In this document: one piece after another, positions 34,884-45,761 of the stretch | Layout: each line of letters opens with the position of its first letter | Position numbering within the stretch: the first letter of the stretch is position 1 | Origin: Trichuris trichiura | Taxonomy: Eukaryota > Nematoda > Enoplea > Trichinellida > Trichuridae | DNA length: 64,000 nucleotides | Assembly: GCA_037903355.1 (NCBI GenBank) | Contig: JBAJFE010000018.1 | Location: 930,001 to 994,000, forward strand | Direction: 5' to 3' | Notes under the pieces: generated by a model | The model's input: the letters and a program-made list of their open reading frames with translations, nothing else | Told to the model about the DNA's origin: nothing | The model's database searches: none | Translations under genes and position numbers: made by a program

Positions 34884-36768
34884 CGTCCGTCGTTAATGCT
34901 GATTGATCGGCGAAAATTTAAATATGTTATTTTTTTTGCTTTAGTAACGAATGCTATTGCTATTTAGTTTGCTTTGAACGTACGCGAAAACAGTCGCGGC
35001 AACTTCTCCCTGAAAGCTGACGTATTCAAAATCTATCGTATCACTACTAGCCTGAACATCAATCCGCGCGTTACACGTGTCACTACTTGCCTGAGCATTA
35101 GGTGCGCGGTGTAAAAGTTGCATTACTATTTAAAGTTTAGAAGATTTCTGCAGAGTTTTTAAGTGAGCGAAACGTATTGACTTTTGCGTTTAATTTTGCT
35201 GTTTGTATGTAGAAACGGTCAGTAGTATTTTAATAAGCGTCAAAACTAAGCGAGTAATATTTTTGCTGTCCTTTAATAACGTAATGAAACGTCGTTATCC
35301 GATTTTACCAAGTACTATGGATTACAGTACGAAAGAATAATATTCAAGTTGTATTACCATCGTGACTGAATTTTCTTTAAAAACTTTGACTTTATTGGCG
35401 TACACAGTGCTTAGGTGGGACTATCTCAATAAGCGTTTTTAGAATAGACATATTCGACAGCAGTTATCGTAATGAATGCGCGCAGGTTCGTAAAATACAA
35501 ATTTCAAACATTCAAATTTGAATTGTACAGTACGATTAGTACTTGCACATCAATTGCAAGCTCATTTTCGGTAGCATAGTACGAATAAGGAGGTTTTAGC
35601 CTGTTAAGAACAATAATAGTATCCGCAAAAGTGCGGAAAATAGTTTTGCACAATATGGTACAATACTGTTCCGCTTATTATGACAATATGCCTCGTAAAC
35701 AAGATTTTCTTACTCGGAAAAAGAACGCAGCTTATGGCGCCAGTTAGGATGTTCGATTGAATTAGTTTCTTTGTTCTTCTCGTCAACGAAATGAAGTTGG
35801 AAACAGCAGACAAATACCAGTAAATGGCATATGCAATAGAAGGACGATTAGATGAAAAGCTCACAATCGCCTTAAGCGAAGAGTTGCACTAACAAACGGG
35901 ACTTTTCACTGCTAATAACAGCGGCATTTGTAAGAACTACAGTAAGATGTATAATCAGGTTCAATTGACTAGTCGTTTGAATACTGAGCTTGATTTTGAA
36001 GGCTGAGTTTATTTACCAAGCTAAAACAACTTGTAAGAGTTCATCAAATCAGACGTACGTGTTGAATACGCTTTAACACCTAGCCAACAAGCACGCTTCA
36101 GCAGCTTCGCCACTTGGTACTTGAATATTTTGTAATGGAACAGTAGGCTGACTGATAGGTTATCAATTTCAGTGTGTTTGCAGCTCATACAGTCGTTACA
36201 AAAGAATGGGAAGCGTTGAATGAAGGAGCAGTCTTAGTTTAGGTCAAAAAATTCGAATTAGGAGCACTTCATGCGAAACAAACGGCATCCGTTTACTTGG
36301 CAATTTTGGTTGAGTTGATTCAACAATGGATAAGACAGAAATAAGGGCAGCCGTGCCAGAGACAAATTGGTCACCGATCAAAGAATACAAATGCACATTG
36401 AATCACGGAAAAAGTCATTCAACATCCCACATTTGACCAAAGTAGGTGCAAAGGCGGATGATCTTTGAACCGTCGACCAATTCGCCATCGAGCAGGTTTT
36501 GAACCTACGGCAACGCTGCTTAGCGCAACGATTTGCGGATAGCTCCCTCTGAGAGCGGAAATTAACAGGGCAGAATCGGGTTAGTTTTTACAGCATGGCA
36601 ATGGTCATCCTCTTTCCAACAAGCGATCACATGACGCTGAGAATTCGAAACTTCTCGCTTGATCTGTACAGTAACTACGCCAATGGAAGCGCTGCGACAA
36701 AAGAGGGAAAAGAAAATAAATCTACAAGCAGTTTTGGCGTCGCAATGGGTGCCCTACGCGATAACGCA
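34884..36768. other. Intergenic between BMS1 and alpha-mannosidase II
   Basis: BMS1 and the mannosidase gene end towards each other here. Apart from one minus-strand open segment (34941-35123, listed separately) I see no coding sequence. AT-rich; short direct repeats GGCNAGTAGTGAYACG around 35035-35095. Confidence 0.45.
34941..35123 (-). CDS. Possible small or partial reading frame, unknown
   Basis: 60 codons with ATG. The segment contains an internal repeat (NAQASSDT ... DVQASSDT) and a plausible Val/Phe-rich C terminus (GEVAATVFAYVQS). It could be the last exon of an unrecognised minus-strand gene or chance. No homology recognised and no upstream exon found. Confidence 0.2.
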   Translation of the reverse strand: MQLLHRAPNAQASSDTCNARIDVQASSDTIDFEYVSFQGEVAATVFAYVQSKLNSNSIRY

Positions 36769-39700
36769 TTACAGCCAAGTAATGCGATAACTTTTGATAT
36801 CCATTGGTTTCAACTCTACAGGCGCATCAGCACTTAAAGTGTCCTTCAAATAAAGCATCGTCAGCGACGTCTCTTCTAGCAATTTGACGCGTTCTCCAAA
36901 CAAGGATGAAATGGTAAGCTGTCGGTAAAGAGAATTAATTCACAATTTTTCCGAATACGGTTGCTCACCTTTGAATTCGATCCGCATTGCATTAACGAAT
37001 CGTGCGAACCGCGACAAGTCAACAAAGGTCGGTGCAAGATCAGAACGCTCTGATTTGCGTGCTCTTGTACGGCACGTTCCCTTTCGATCGATCCCTTTCC
37101 TTCAATGCTGCGAAAATTGACCATATGGTAATCGCATGGCAAAGCAGTCTTCGCTAGCTTGCTGTATCCGCGAAAATCTGCAAGCAAAATTAAATAACCA
37201 GCCAGATACAACACTGAACCGCCTGACGCGTACCGACGTCCAACCCGTCTTTGCTGTACATTTGAAACAGAGGATACAGCAAGGCTAAGGACTGATGAAA
37301 GCCTAGCACTGTTAGGTAACCGAGACGAGCTTGCCTCTAAAAAAAAGAAATTTCTCGCTGGAAGCCATTAACGGTTCGCGCTTGAGCAAGTTTGACCAAA
37401 GACATGAACTTTGCTAGAGACTTGCAAAGACAATTGGCAGTACCTTTGTATTCGCGTTTCCTTTTTCAAGCAAAAGGCTAAATCGATTGGTAAAAATTAT
37501 GTTATCCGTCATGGATTGACCGACGCCGCGCTGATCGTCCAAATGGGTGCGCCGATCAAGCATCACTTCCAAACTACCTATAAACAAACCTGAAAATCAT
37601 TAAGAAATTCAAAAATTCAAAAACACGCGCGACTTTTCTATAGTATGCTTTTGTGTACTGCCTCCAAACTACATATATGCGAACCTGAAAATCATTAGAA
37701 ATTTTTAAAATACGCGCGATTTTTTCTACAGTATGCTATCAAGCTCCTAACTGCCTACAGGCAACCCTGAAACTCATTAAGAAATTCAAAAATATACGTG
37801 ATTTTCCTGCGGTATACTGTCAGGCATCACCGCCAAACTACCTGGAAGCAAACCTCAAATCATTAGGAACTTTAAAAATTTAAAAATTCAAGCGGCATTC
37901 TTGCAGTGTAAGGTTAAGCATCACCCCCAAACTGCCTATAAGCAAATCTGAAACTCATTTAAAAATTGAAAAAGTCAAAAACACACGCGACTTTCCTACG
38001 GTATGCTATCGCGCACTGCCTCCAAACTACATATATGCGAACCTGAAAATCATTAAAAATTTCAAAAATACGCGCGACTTTTCTACAGTATGCTATCAAG
38101 CGTCACCTCCTAACTGCCTACAGGCAAGCCTGAAACTCATTTAAAAATTCGAAAATACGCGTGACTTTCCTACAGTGTACTATCAAGCATCGCTGCCAAA
38201 CTACTTAAAAGCAAACCTCAAAATCATTAAGAAATTCGAAAATTTAAAAGTGCAAGCAGCATTCTTTTAGTGTGCTGTTAAGCTTATCACCCCTAAACTG
38301 CTTATAAACAAACCTGAAACTCATTTAAAAATTCAAAAAGTCAAAAACACACGCGACTTTCCTACAGTATGGTATCAAGCATCACCACCAAACTACCTAC
38401 AAGTAAACCTGAAAATCATTAAGAAATTTAAAAACATGTGACTTTCCTACGGTGTGTTATTAGGCATCACCGCCAAACTACCTGGAAGCAAACTTGAAAA
38501 TCATTAAGAAATTCAAAAATTTAAAAGTACGAGCGGCATTCTTACAGTGTGCTGCCAAGAATCATTCCCAAACTGCCTATCAGCAAACCTGAAGCTCATT
38601 TAAAAGTTCAAAATGTCAAAAGCACACGCGACTTTCCCACGGTATGGTATAAAGCATCACCACCAAACTACCTGTATGCAAACCTCGAAACCATTAAGAA
38701 ATTCAAAAATTCAAAAATACAAGCGACTTTCTTACAGCGTGCTATCAAGCGTCACCAACAAATAACCTATGAGCAAACCTGAAAATCATTAAGAAATTGA
38801 AAAATTCCAAAAAAACACACGTGACTTTTCTACAGTATGCTATCGTCACTGCCTCCAAACTACATTTAGTCGAACCTGAAAATCATTAAAAATTTCAAAA
38901 ATACGCGCGACTTTTATACAGTATGCTATCAAGTGTCATCTCCTAACTGCCTACAGGCAAGCCTGAAACTCATTTATAAATTCGAAAATACGCGTGACTT
39001 TCCTACAGTGTACTGTCAAGCACCGCCGCCCAACTACTTAAAAGCAAACCTCAAAATCATTAAGAAATTCAAAAATTCAAGCAGCATTCTTTTAGTGTGC
39101 TGTTAAGCATGACCCCCAAACTGCTTATAAACAAACCTGAAACTCATCAAAAAATTCAAAAAGTCAAAGACGCACGCGACTTTCCTACAGTATGGTATCA
39201 AGCATCACCACCAAAATACCTGTAAGCTAACCTCGAAAATCAACAAATAAGTCACCAACAAATAACCTATGAGCAAACATGAAAATCATTAAGAAATAGA
39301 AAAATTCCAAAAAAACACGTGACTTTTCTACAGTGTGCTATCAAGCGTCACCAACAAATAACCTATGAGCAAACCTGAAAATCATTAAGAAATTCAAAAA
39401 CACACGCGACTTTTATACAGTATGCTATCGTGCACTGCTTCCAAACTGCGTATATGCGAACCTGAAAATCATTGGAAAATTCAAAAATACACGCGACTTT
39501 TCTCCAGCATGCTATCAAGCGTCACCTCCTAACTACCTACAAGTAAACCTGAAAATCATTAAGAAATTTAAAAACATGTGACTTTCCTACGGTGCGCTAT
39601 TAGGCATCACCGCCAAACTACCTGTAAGCAAACTTGAAAATCATTAAGAAATTCAAAAATACACGCGGCTTTCTTACAGTAAGCTAACCGCTTTGAATAA

Positions 39701-42700
39701 TTATGCCCTTATTGGCAGGCAAGTGCTGACGATAGGGATATGTAACGTAGGCAAAGCAAAAAAGTAACATTATAAATGACCACAACTAACCGCTGGTCAA
39801 TGATGCCACAGCGCCGGGTTGTCCGCTCAGAAGAGTGAGCCGCAAACGGTGGTCTTCAATGAAGGCGGCGCTTGGCATTGGATAAAAGTTGCCTTGAAGA
39901 GGCAACTTTCCGAAATATTTTCGTTTCACCATCTGAACATTGAACGACCGTCAATCAATGCCGTAAAATTCTTAGCGTTTACTTGAAAGCCATTCAAGTC
40001 CGAGAAGAACTCCTGCTTGGCATTGTCAATGTTTGAAAGCAAACGCATAACGATTTCGTAGTCTTCGTTCGACTCCGTAAGATCTACCGTGTTACGAATG
40101 GAGATGGATTGCCCCGACGTACCTTAAAAGGCGAAAAGGGCAAAATGCAAACAAATTTTTAACGGAAAAAGAAAAAAGTACCCACCATGAGCTTTCACGA
40201 TGCGCACTTCGTGTAGCACTTTTTCATAGCCCACGTAAAGCGTCGCATGCAAAGATCCGTTGACAAGAAGCAGACCATTCGGCTCGCCTATGGGCTGAAG
40301 AAAAGCGCTCAAAGTTAAACTCCAAGCAAAAACGTCTTTCAAGTGTTTTCATATAGCGCTGATGAGTGAGGTATGACTAGTCCCAAAAGCAGCACATTCA
40401 TTAGCAGAAGAATAAGATTACCACGAGTTGTTCGTCCGTATCCCCTTAAACCATACAAGAAACTACATTTCCAAATAAGCATATTATTAGTATGTAGCCC
40501 CCTTATGCGCGCGCGTACAGGCGCAGATTCAGGCAAAAACAGAAGCGCAGTGATGACAACATGGCGTTTACCTCTGCGGGTCCGCTAGGATGGAACAAGT
40601 AGGCGCCACTTCCTTGATATTCCATGTCTTTGCTCTTATAAGCGAGCAGTTGAATTTTCAAATCCAGTTCATTGCCGGCAGCATCAGTCAAATGCTAATA
40701 AGATGATGTTTTAAAAGATAAACAAAATAGTTAGCAAAAACAGTGCCCACTTCCATCATGCCGGACTGGCGAGAAAAGGTAACCGTGTACATGGAGTTTT
40801 GCAGTTGAATGTTCCTGCTTGGCCAATCCTTAACTGGCAGCCCGCTGAAACGAAGTAGAGTTCAACGATTCAAAAAAAAATTCAACATTGGATCAATGCC
40901 AACTAACCCAAAGCCCTGCTCCGATCGACCCAGTAGCAATGATTGAAATTCTGGCTGGGAATTTTCCACTCCTTTCAATTCGTAAACAACCAAACCGAGA
41001 GCGTCGACGGAAGACAACCAGCAAATCTGACAATAGGCAACAAACGGAAAATGTTGTCGAAATTCAAAAAAAAATAGAGATACTTCGTAGGTGGAGACTG
41101 AAACTATGAAACCGTTGGATGACCGCTTCACGTACGGACTTATTTGTACTTCCACCGGCCGGCTCTGCGCGTCAAATAATTTCACGCCGCTTTTGTCCGT
41201 ATGGATGCAAACTACGTCCGACCTTCCGTAAGGCAGTGAATTGTAGAATACCAAAGTTCTAAATATGCAACGACTTTTACAACTACCCGCGTGCAACACG
41301 CAACTGCCGACCGCAGTCCCGATCCGACATTGATCACAACCTTTTCGGCCGGTCGATCTGAGCTAAGAATTTCGTCCGCCTTAGAGCAAAGAAAAAATCG
41401 CTACAGAGAGCGTCGCCTAATGGTAATGAACTTACAAAGTCTAATTTTAAAACTTTCATATCGTCGGGTAATGGCGGCGCGTTGTTCATCAGAAAGAAGA
41501 CGGATGTTGCAATGACCTTTTTGCACTTGTCAATCGAATTGACCAAGCTGAACAAGACAACGCATACATGGTAAGCTTGGCGGTAAAATAAAGCATCTTA
41601 CCGAACGCCATAGTCTTGCATCACGTACGTCTTAGCTGTACCAGTAATACCGTCGTGGTGTTGGAACAACGCCAAGTTGCGTCGAGCGCTCACAAGATCT
41701 TGGAAAAGCTCACTGGCCGGATAGGAGATATCGCTTAGAGATTTGCCGTCCAGGCGAGAAAGTAGAGAATTATAAATAATCTCTGCTCCCCTATAAAAAA
41801 AAACAAACAAAACTGACAATTCGACCCGCGGCAACCATTGAACAGCCCACCTGACGTGATGAGCCAACGTTCGTTCCATTCTTTTGTAAAATGGCCGAGA
41901 AGTGAAATATCCAACCCAATAGTCGTTATCCCGATCGGCGTAGGAGAAAAAATCCCCCGAAAGCGTGGGAAAATCTATTTTACGCTCCCTCGCTTCCAAC
42001 TCCAATGCCGAGAAGTAATCTTCCAGCGTTCCGAATTGGACCTACAATTTCGTTGCTATTGCAAAGGTAAGAATTACAAAATTGTTAGACAGACAATAGA
42101 ACCCTTACATGGTCCTTTACCGAAAGTATCCGTATAAAAAAGTGCGCCTAATAGTTACTTTTCAGTTATGCACATATTTGGAAAGCATTTTTAAGCTCCT
42201 AACCAGTTATCGATTATAAATTGTTAGACTTTTCCGGCGGCAAGCACCTTAACGCTGCTTACGAATGGGCTTTCGGGCAATCAAAGCTTTCCATCCACAT
42301 TGTGCCGTTTTTTAAAAAAATGCAGAGAAAATCTTTGCTTCAGCAAAAACGCGCCTTGAAATTTTGCTGATTCAACATTTGAAACGCTTCCTAAAGAATC
42401 AAATTATTTTCTCAATTTAAAAAAATACGTAATAATTTTTTTGAGCGCCGGAATTTTAGTTCCGCAGTTTTTTAAGCCTTTCGCATAGATTGCTGCGGGG
42501 CGGCTGGACGCGAAACGTGATTGGCTAAAAAGAATTCAAAATTTCAAATCTTACAGTAAGAAAGTATAATCAAGTACACATACGCTTTCGGCGTAATTTT
42601 ACACTTTAAAATTTGCGATAGCTTAAATTCTGTTGCAGCCGTGAATTTGTTCAGTTGGCTTAAAATAAGGTGCGCAGTACGGCTGCAGCTCCGCTAAGCA

Positions 42701-45700
42701 AACCGGGACGAAATGGAACAAAAGAAAGTTGACGAAGAAAAGGATCGAATTACGCCTGAACGAACTGTGCCGCTGGGCGACGTTGAGCCTTTGCCGGCTA
42801 GAAAGCCTTCGGTTAAGGATGGAGAGCCGCCGCCTAGAAAACCTTCTGCCGCGTTGAGAACTCCCGAATACGTTCCGCTGGAAGACGGCATCGGAAATGC
42901 ACCCACCCCTCTAAAACGGTTGGATTCACTGCCACCACTGAAGCCCGGCGATCCAGGAATGACATGTTACGTGCCAGCGAAACGTGGGAAAAAAAGACGA
43001 CTCATTTCGGCTCCGTCCAAACCGGGAAATGACCAACAAGACAAGTCGCCGGCTCAGGGTGGCAAATAATGAACAACGTTAAAACTAATGGTCGCTTTGC
43101 CCGCCTTTTGACGTAGTAAAATGTAAACTATAACAACAGAAAAAATATACGCTCCTTGGCGCAATGCAATTCGTCCTACGAAATTGATCCGCATGCACCC
43201 AAAGCAAAGCTGCCCGCCTAAAGGAGCCAGTATTCCAATAAACTAAATTTTTCGCAGCAACTTGAAACATTCCCGCCCTTGGCAGTTTTCAAATTTAGCG
43301 ACTTCAATGAACGCTCTTAAAAAAGACATTTGTCGTATATTTTCATCTCTACTTCATACGGTATGTATTCTTGCCCGTTGACGGGTTCTGAAATTAAACC
43401 GAAGCAAATGCCCTTAATCCCTTCTCCTTAATAATTGCACATCCATCCGTTGGTAGGCCATTTGCTTCGGTTTAATTTCAGAACCCATCAACGGGCAAGA
43501 ATACATACCGTATGAAGTAGAGATGAAAATCCATTGCCCCGTTAAGAAACACCCCGTGTTCATTTGTCGTATATTTTTTTAAATCAGCCGCGCTTACTTG
43601 TACGTTCCATTCTTTTTGAGCATTCATAAATTCGAACAGTTTGGCGTAGTTGTCGTACTGTAAGCGCCATTCCTTGTCTTTTACGTAACGGAAGTCGTCC
43701 CCTAAAGGTACTAGAAGCACGTTGCCACGATAAAGCTGAGCATGTTTGCGGTACTGATCCAATAGGAGTGAAGCTCTAAAAAAAAAATAAACCTTATAAG
43801 GTCTGTCGCGTCCCGCCAAGCTCAGTAACCGTTCGAGAATGTTCGATTCGTCAATAAGTTGAGCAGGGAAGCCCCACGGACAACTGAAACTGCTTCCTTT
43901 GTAGCGGGCAAAATCAAACTGACAACAAATCGACGGATCCGGACCACAGGTATGCGGAATGTCGTAGGAATAAAATGGAAATAAGTGAGTGAACGCATCC
44001 TGCCTACTGTCGTCTGAAAAAAAAATTCGCATTCAACGCGTTATCGATTTGCCGCTATTGATAGGTAGGTACTATTCCACAATTGGCGCCAAAAAAATTC
44101 AAGCCCTTTCGTAGAAGCCAAATACTTTTTGATGGAATAATGAACGCGTTGGATTGCCAAGTTTTTAATGCCCGCTAGGTGCACAAAGTGAGCCATCGTA
44201 GGGCTTAGACCAAATGGATCAATTGACCAATGATTCTTTGGTACGAAACCTATCGTTTTAAAAAGAAAAAAAGTTCCGAGCAAACGCGGGGGACATATAC
44301 AGTAAGCATAGCATACCTACGTGATTGTAAAGCCATTGGTGACCCTCTATTAATTGGTCAATCATGGAAAAATAATGAGAATTTGCCTCGTCCGTTTGCA
44401 CCCACGCCCCTGTGACAATCTCAAGCTGACCATTCTGCAAAAGTCTGAAAGAATATTTGCATAAAAGCAGCAACTACTAGAACGCAGAGCAATCATGTAC
44501 GTACTTCAACAGATTTTCCCGCTCTTTAAAGCCCATATCCTTCCACCATCGTTCAAAGAAGGACATTTCGGCGTATATGAACTTTGCCTTAGGTGTACGA
44601 GACAAAAACTCGAGCATAGAATCGAAAATACCTTCCACGCTGGACGCGTAGTACTCATCGAACGTTTTAACCCATCCTGAAAGGACAAAAGTCGCTTTGG
44701 TTGGATAAATTAAAGCTGCATCGTTACCAGGATCGGTATGCGAATGGGGAACAACAAAAACTTTCAATTTTGGTCCATTTATCCCTGACTTGGCCGGATC
44801 GTATTGTACATCCCATCCTTGTTTCCACTTGCCTCCGTCCGGATTGTCAAAGTGCAACTTTTCGTACAAATCCAGCATCTGAATTTTGTTCAAACGCGAC
44901 GAAACATAGTCAAAAAAAAGGTGAGCGCAATTAATTGTACCTGCACACCATTGTACGGTATCAAAGCGGTTTCGTCCGCCGACGCCTTGCATATTTTCGC
45001 GCCAACAAAGTTTCCAACATTTGGCGCGGGAATTACTCGTTCTCGATATTTTTCAAGTAAAAATGGCGGCCGCGAATGCGCGGTCGACGCGGCAAGCTTT
45101 TGTTGCTCCCGCGCTGGAGAAGACGGTCGAACAGCCTCGTCTTCTTGTTCCTTCGAGTTAACGTTCAAACTGGACGGCCTGAAAAATGAAATCTTCAATA
45201 AGCAATGATATGCAAAAATCAAAAACAATCAGCAGCGACGGAAACTAATTTTTTTTAAACGAAAAAACGAGTTTCCTAAAAGCCGCTTACAGTTTGGTGA
45301 CGGCAACCGGTCGCGGTAGGAAGGAGACCGCGTTTACGAATTTCCAGTAGAGCTTTCGCTGTATTTGGCCAAGCATTTCTTCGTTCTTCTTTGCTTCAAT
45401 TTCCAAAACTTCAAGTTTATCCTCGAGGCGTTTAACGCTTTCCTAACGAGCGGAAAAGCGCAGAGTTAGCACAGCGAGGCGAAAAGTACTTTTAAATGTT
45501 AGTGCGTTTTCTGGCAAAAGCTTTAGTCCACTCGACCATATTACGAAAACAAGAAGTCAAACTACCACCAATGGAAAGTATTTACAAAGTTTAGCTGAAC
45601 ATCGATAAATTATGTTCAAAGGTAAAAGGAGTTACCTGATCTTCACTGGCAGCTGCGTCGGCATTTTCTGCTGTCGAATCAATCAGAGAATAAAGTATAT

Positions 45701-45761
45701 AAGATGATACTAAGAAAATGCAGAGCGTGGCAAACAAGCTTGTCCTGCGAAAACCGAACAT
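36769..45761 (-). CDS. MAN2A1: Golgi alpha-mannosidase II
   Basis: Glycoside hydrolase family 38 enzyme of the Golgi that trims two mannoses from GlcNAcMan5GlcNAc2 in N-glycan maturation. Twenty-four exons, 1191 residues (human 1144): 45636-45761, 45291-45442, 44941-45178, 44728-44878, 44505-44676, 44317-44444, 44073-44249, 43830-44013, 43598-43775, 41851-42041, 41602-41790, 41436-41547, 41300-41379, 41084-41258, 40908-41026, 40751-40844, 40572-40694, 40186-40294, 39983-40122, 39791-39932, 37444-37577, 37234-37336, 36969-37177, 36769-36918. Type II anchor after MFGFRRTS (residues 9-25), coiled-coil stem, then [10 protein letters not shown] (zinc ligands H, D), [13 protein letters not shown] (nucleophile D), [105 protein letters not shown]. 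The 41300 and 37234 donors are the least certain junctions. Confidence 0.96.
37578..39720. repeat. Intronic satellite, about 24 units of about 90 bp with higher-order structure
   Basis: Fills the mannosidase intron 37578-39790. Unit starts (by the CCAAACTACCT-like box) fall near 37573, 37665, 37748, 37834, 37927, 38022, 38108, 38197, 38290, 38386, 38472, 38566, 38662, 38756, 38857, 38941, 39026, 39114, 39209, 39256, 39350, 39440, 39527 and 39611. Consensus parts: CCAAACTACCTATAAGCAAA, CCTGAAAATCATTAAGAAAT, ACGCGACTTTCCTACAGTAT. Variants recur in the order B-C-D-E (for example 37665-38022 and 38022-38386, about 357 bp), a higher-order repeat. On the minus strand the box reads TTTGCTTATAG/GTAGTTTGG, a copy of the intron's own 3' splice site with the first bases of exon 37444-37577. 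Confidence 0.92.
42713..43069 (+). CDS. Small intron-less gene nested in the mannosidase gene, unknown
   Basis: 118 codons on the strand opposite to the host gene, in the 1556 bp intron between exons 43598-43775 and 41851-42041. The product is Pro/Lys/Arg-rich with repeated proline motifs ([35 protein letters not shown]) and a basic patch [11 protein letters not shown]. No cysteine pairs, membrane segment or known domain. The ATG is in a good context (ACGAAATGG) and an AATAAA lies downstream near 43235. Probably intrinsically disordered. The proline pattern suggests SH3/WW-type partner binding, but that is inference only. Could also be a chance frame, though the strong amino-acid bias and length argue for a gene. 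Confidence 0.55.
   Translation: MEQKKVDEEKDRITPERTVPLGDVEPLPARKPSVKDGEPPPRKPSAALRTPEYVPLEDGIGNAPTPLKRLDSLPPLKPGDPGMTCYVPAKRGKKRRLISAPSKPGNDQQDKSPAQGGK
43344..43560 (+). mobile_element. Inverted-repeat element S4 in a mannosidase intron
   Basis: A 217 bp insertion flanked by the 17 bp duplication CATTTGTCGTATATTTT (43327-43343 and 43561-43577), about 20 bp inside the intron from the donor of exon 43598-43775. Arms 43345-43410 and 43461-43525 are inverted repeats; the spacer includes CATCCATCCGTTGGTAGGCC, also found at the ends of PLE-2. A tail with GATGAAAATCC and CCCCGTTAAG follows, as in S1, S2 and S7. I did not find an intact hammerhead core in this copy. Confidence 0.82.

Noticed and set aside
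36485..36560. tRNA-like sequence on the minus strand (T-arm GTAGG-TTCAAAA-CCTGC with a B-box-like GGTTCAAAACC, and a D-arm-like GCTCTCAGAGGGAGC)
   Set aside because: The acceptor strands do not pair and the anticodon arm cannot be placed at the right distance, so a tRNA gene is not supported.
37578..39720. Regularly spaced repeats resembling a CRISPR array
   Set aside because: Animal genome; the whole unit is repetitive with no unique spacers, so it is an intronic satellite.
43776..43792. Apparent 17 nt ultra-short intron in the mannosidase gene
   Set aside because: A 54 nt intron (43776-43829) with a good frame and family-matching junction explains it better.
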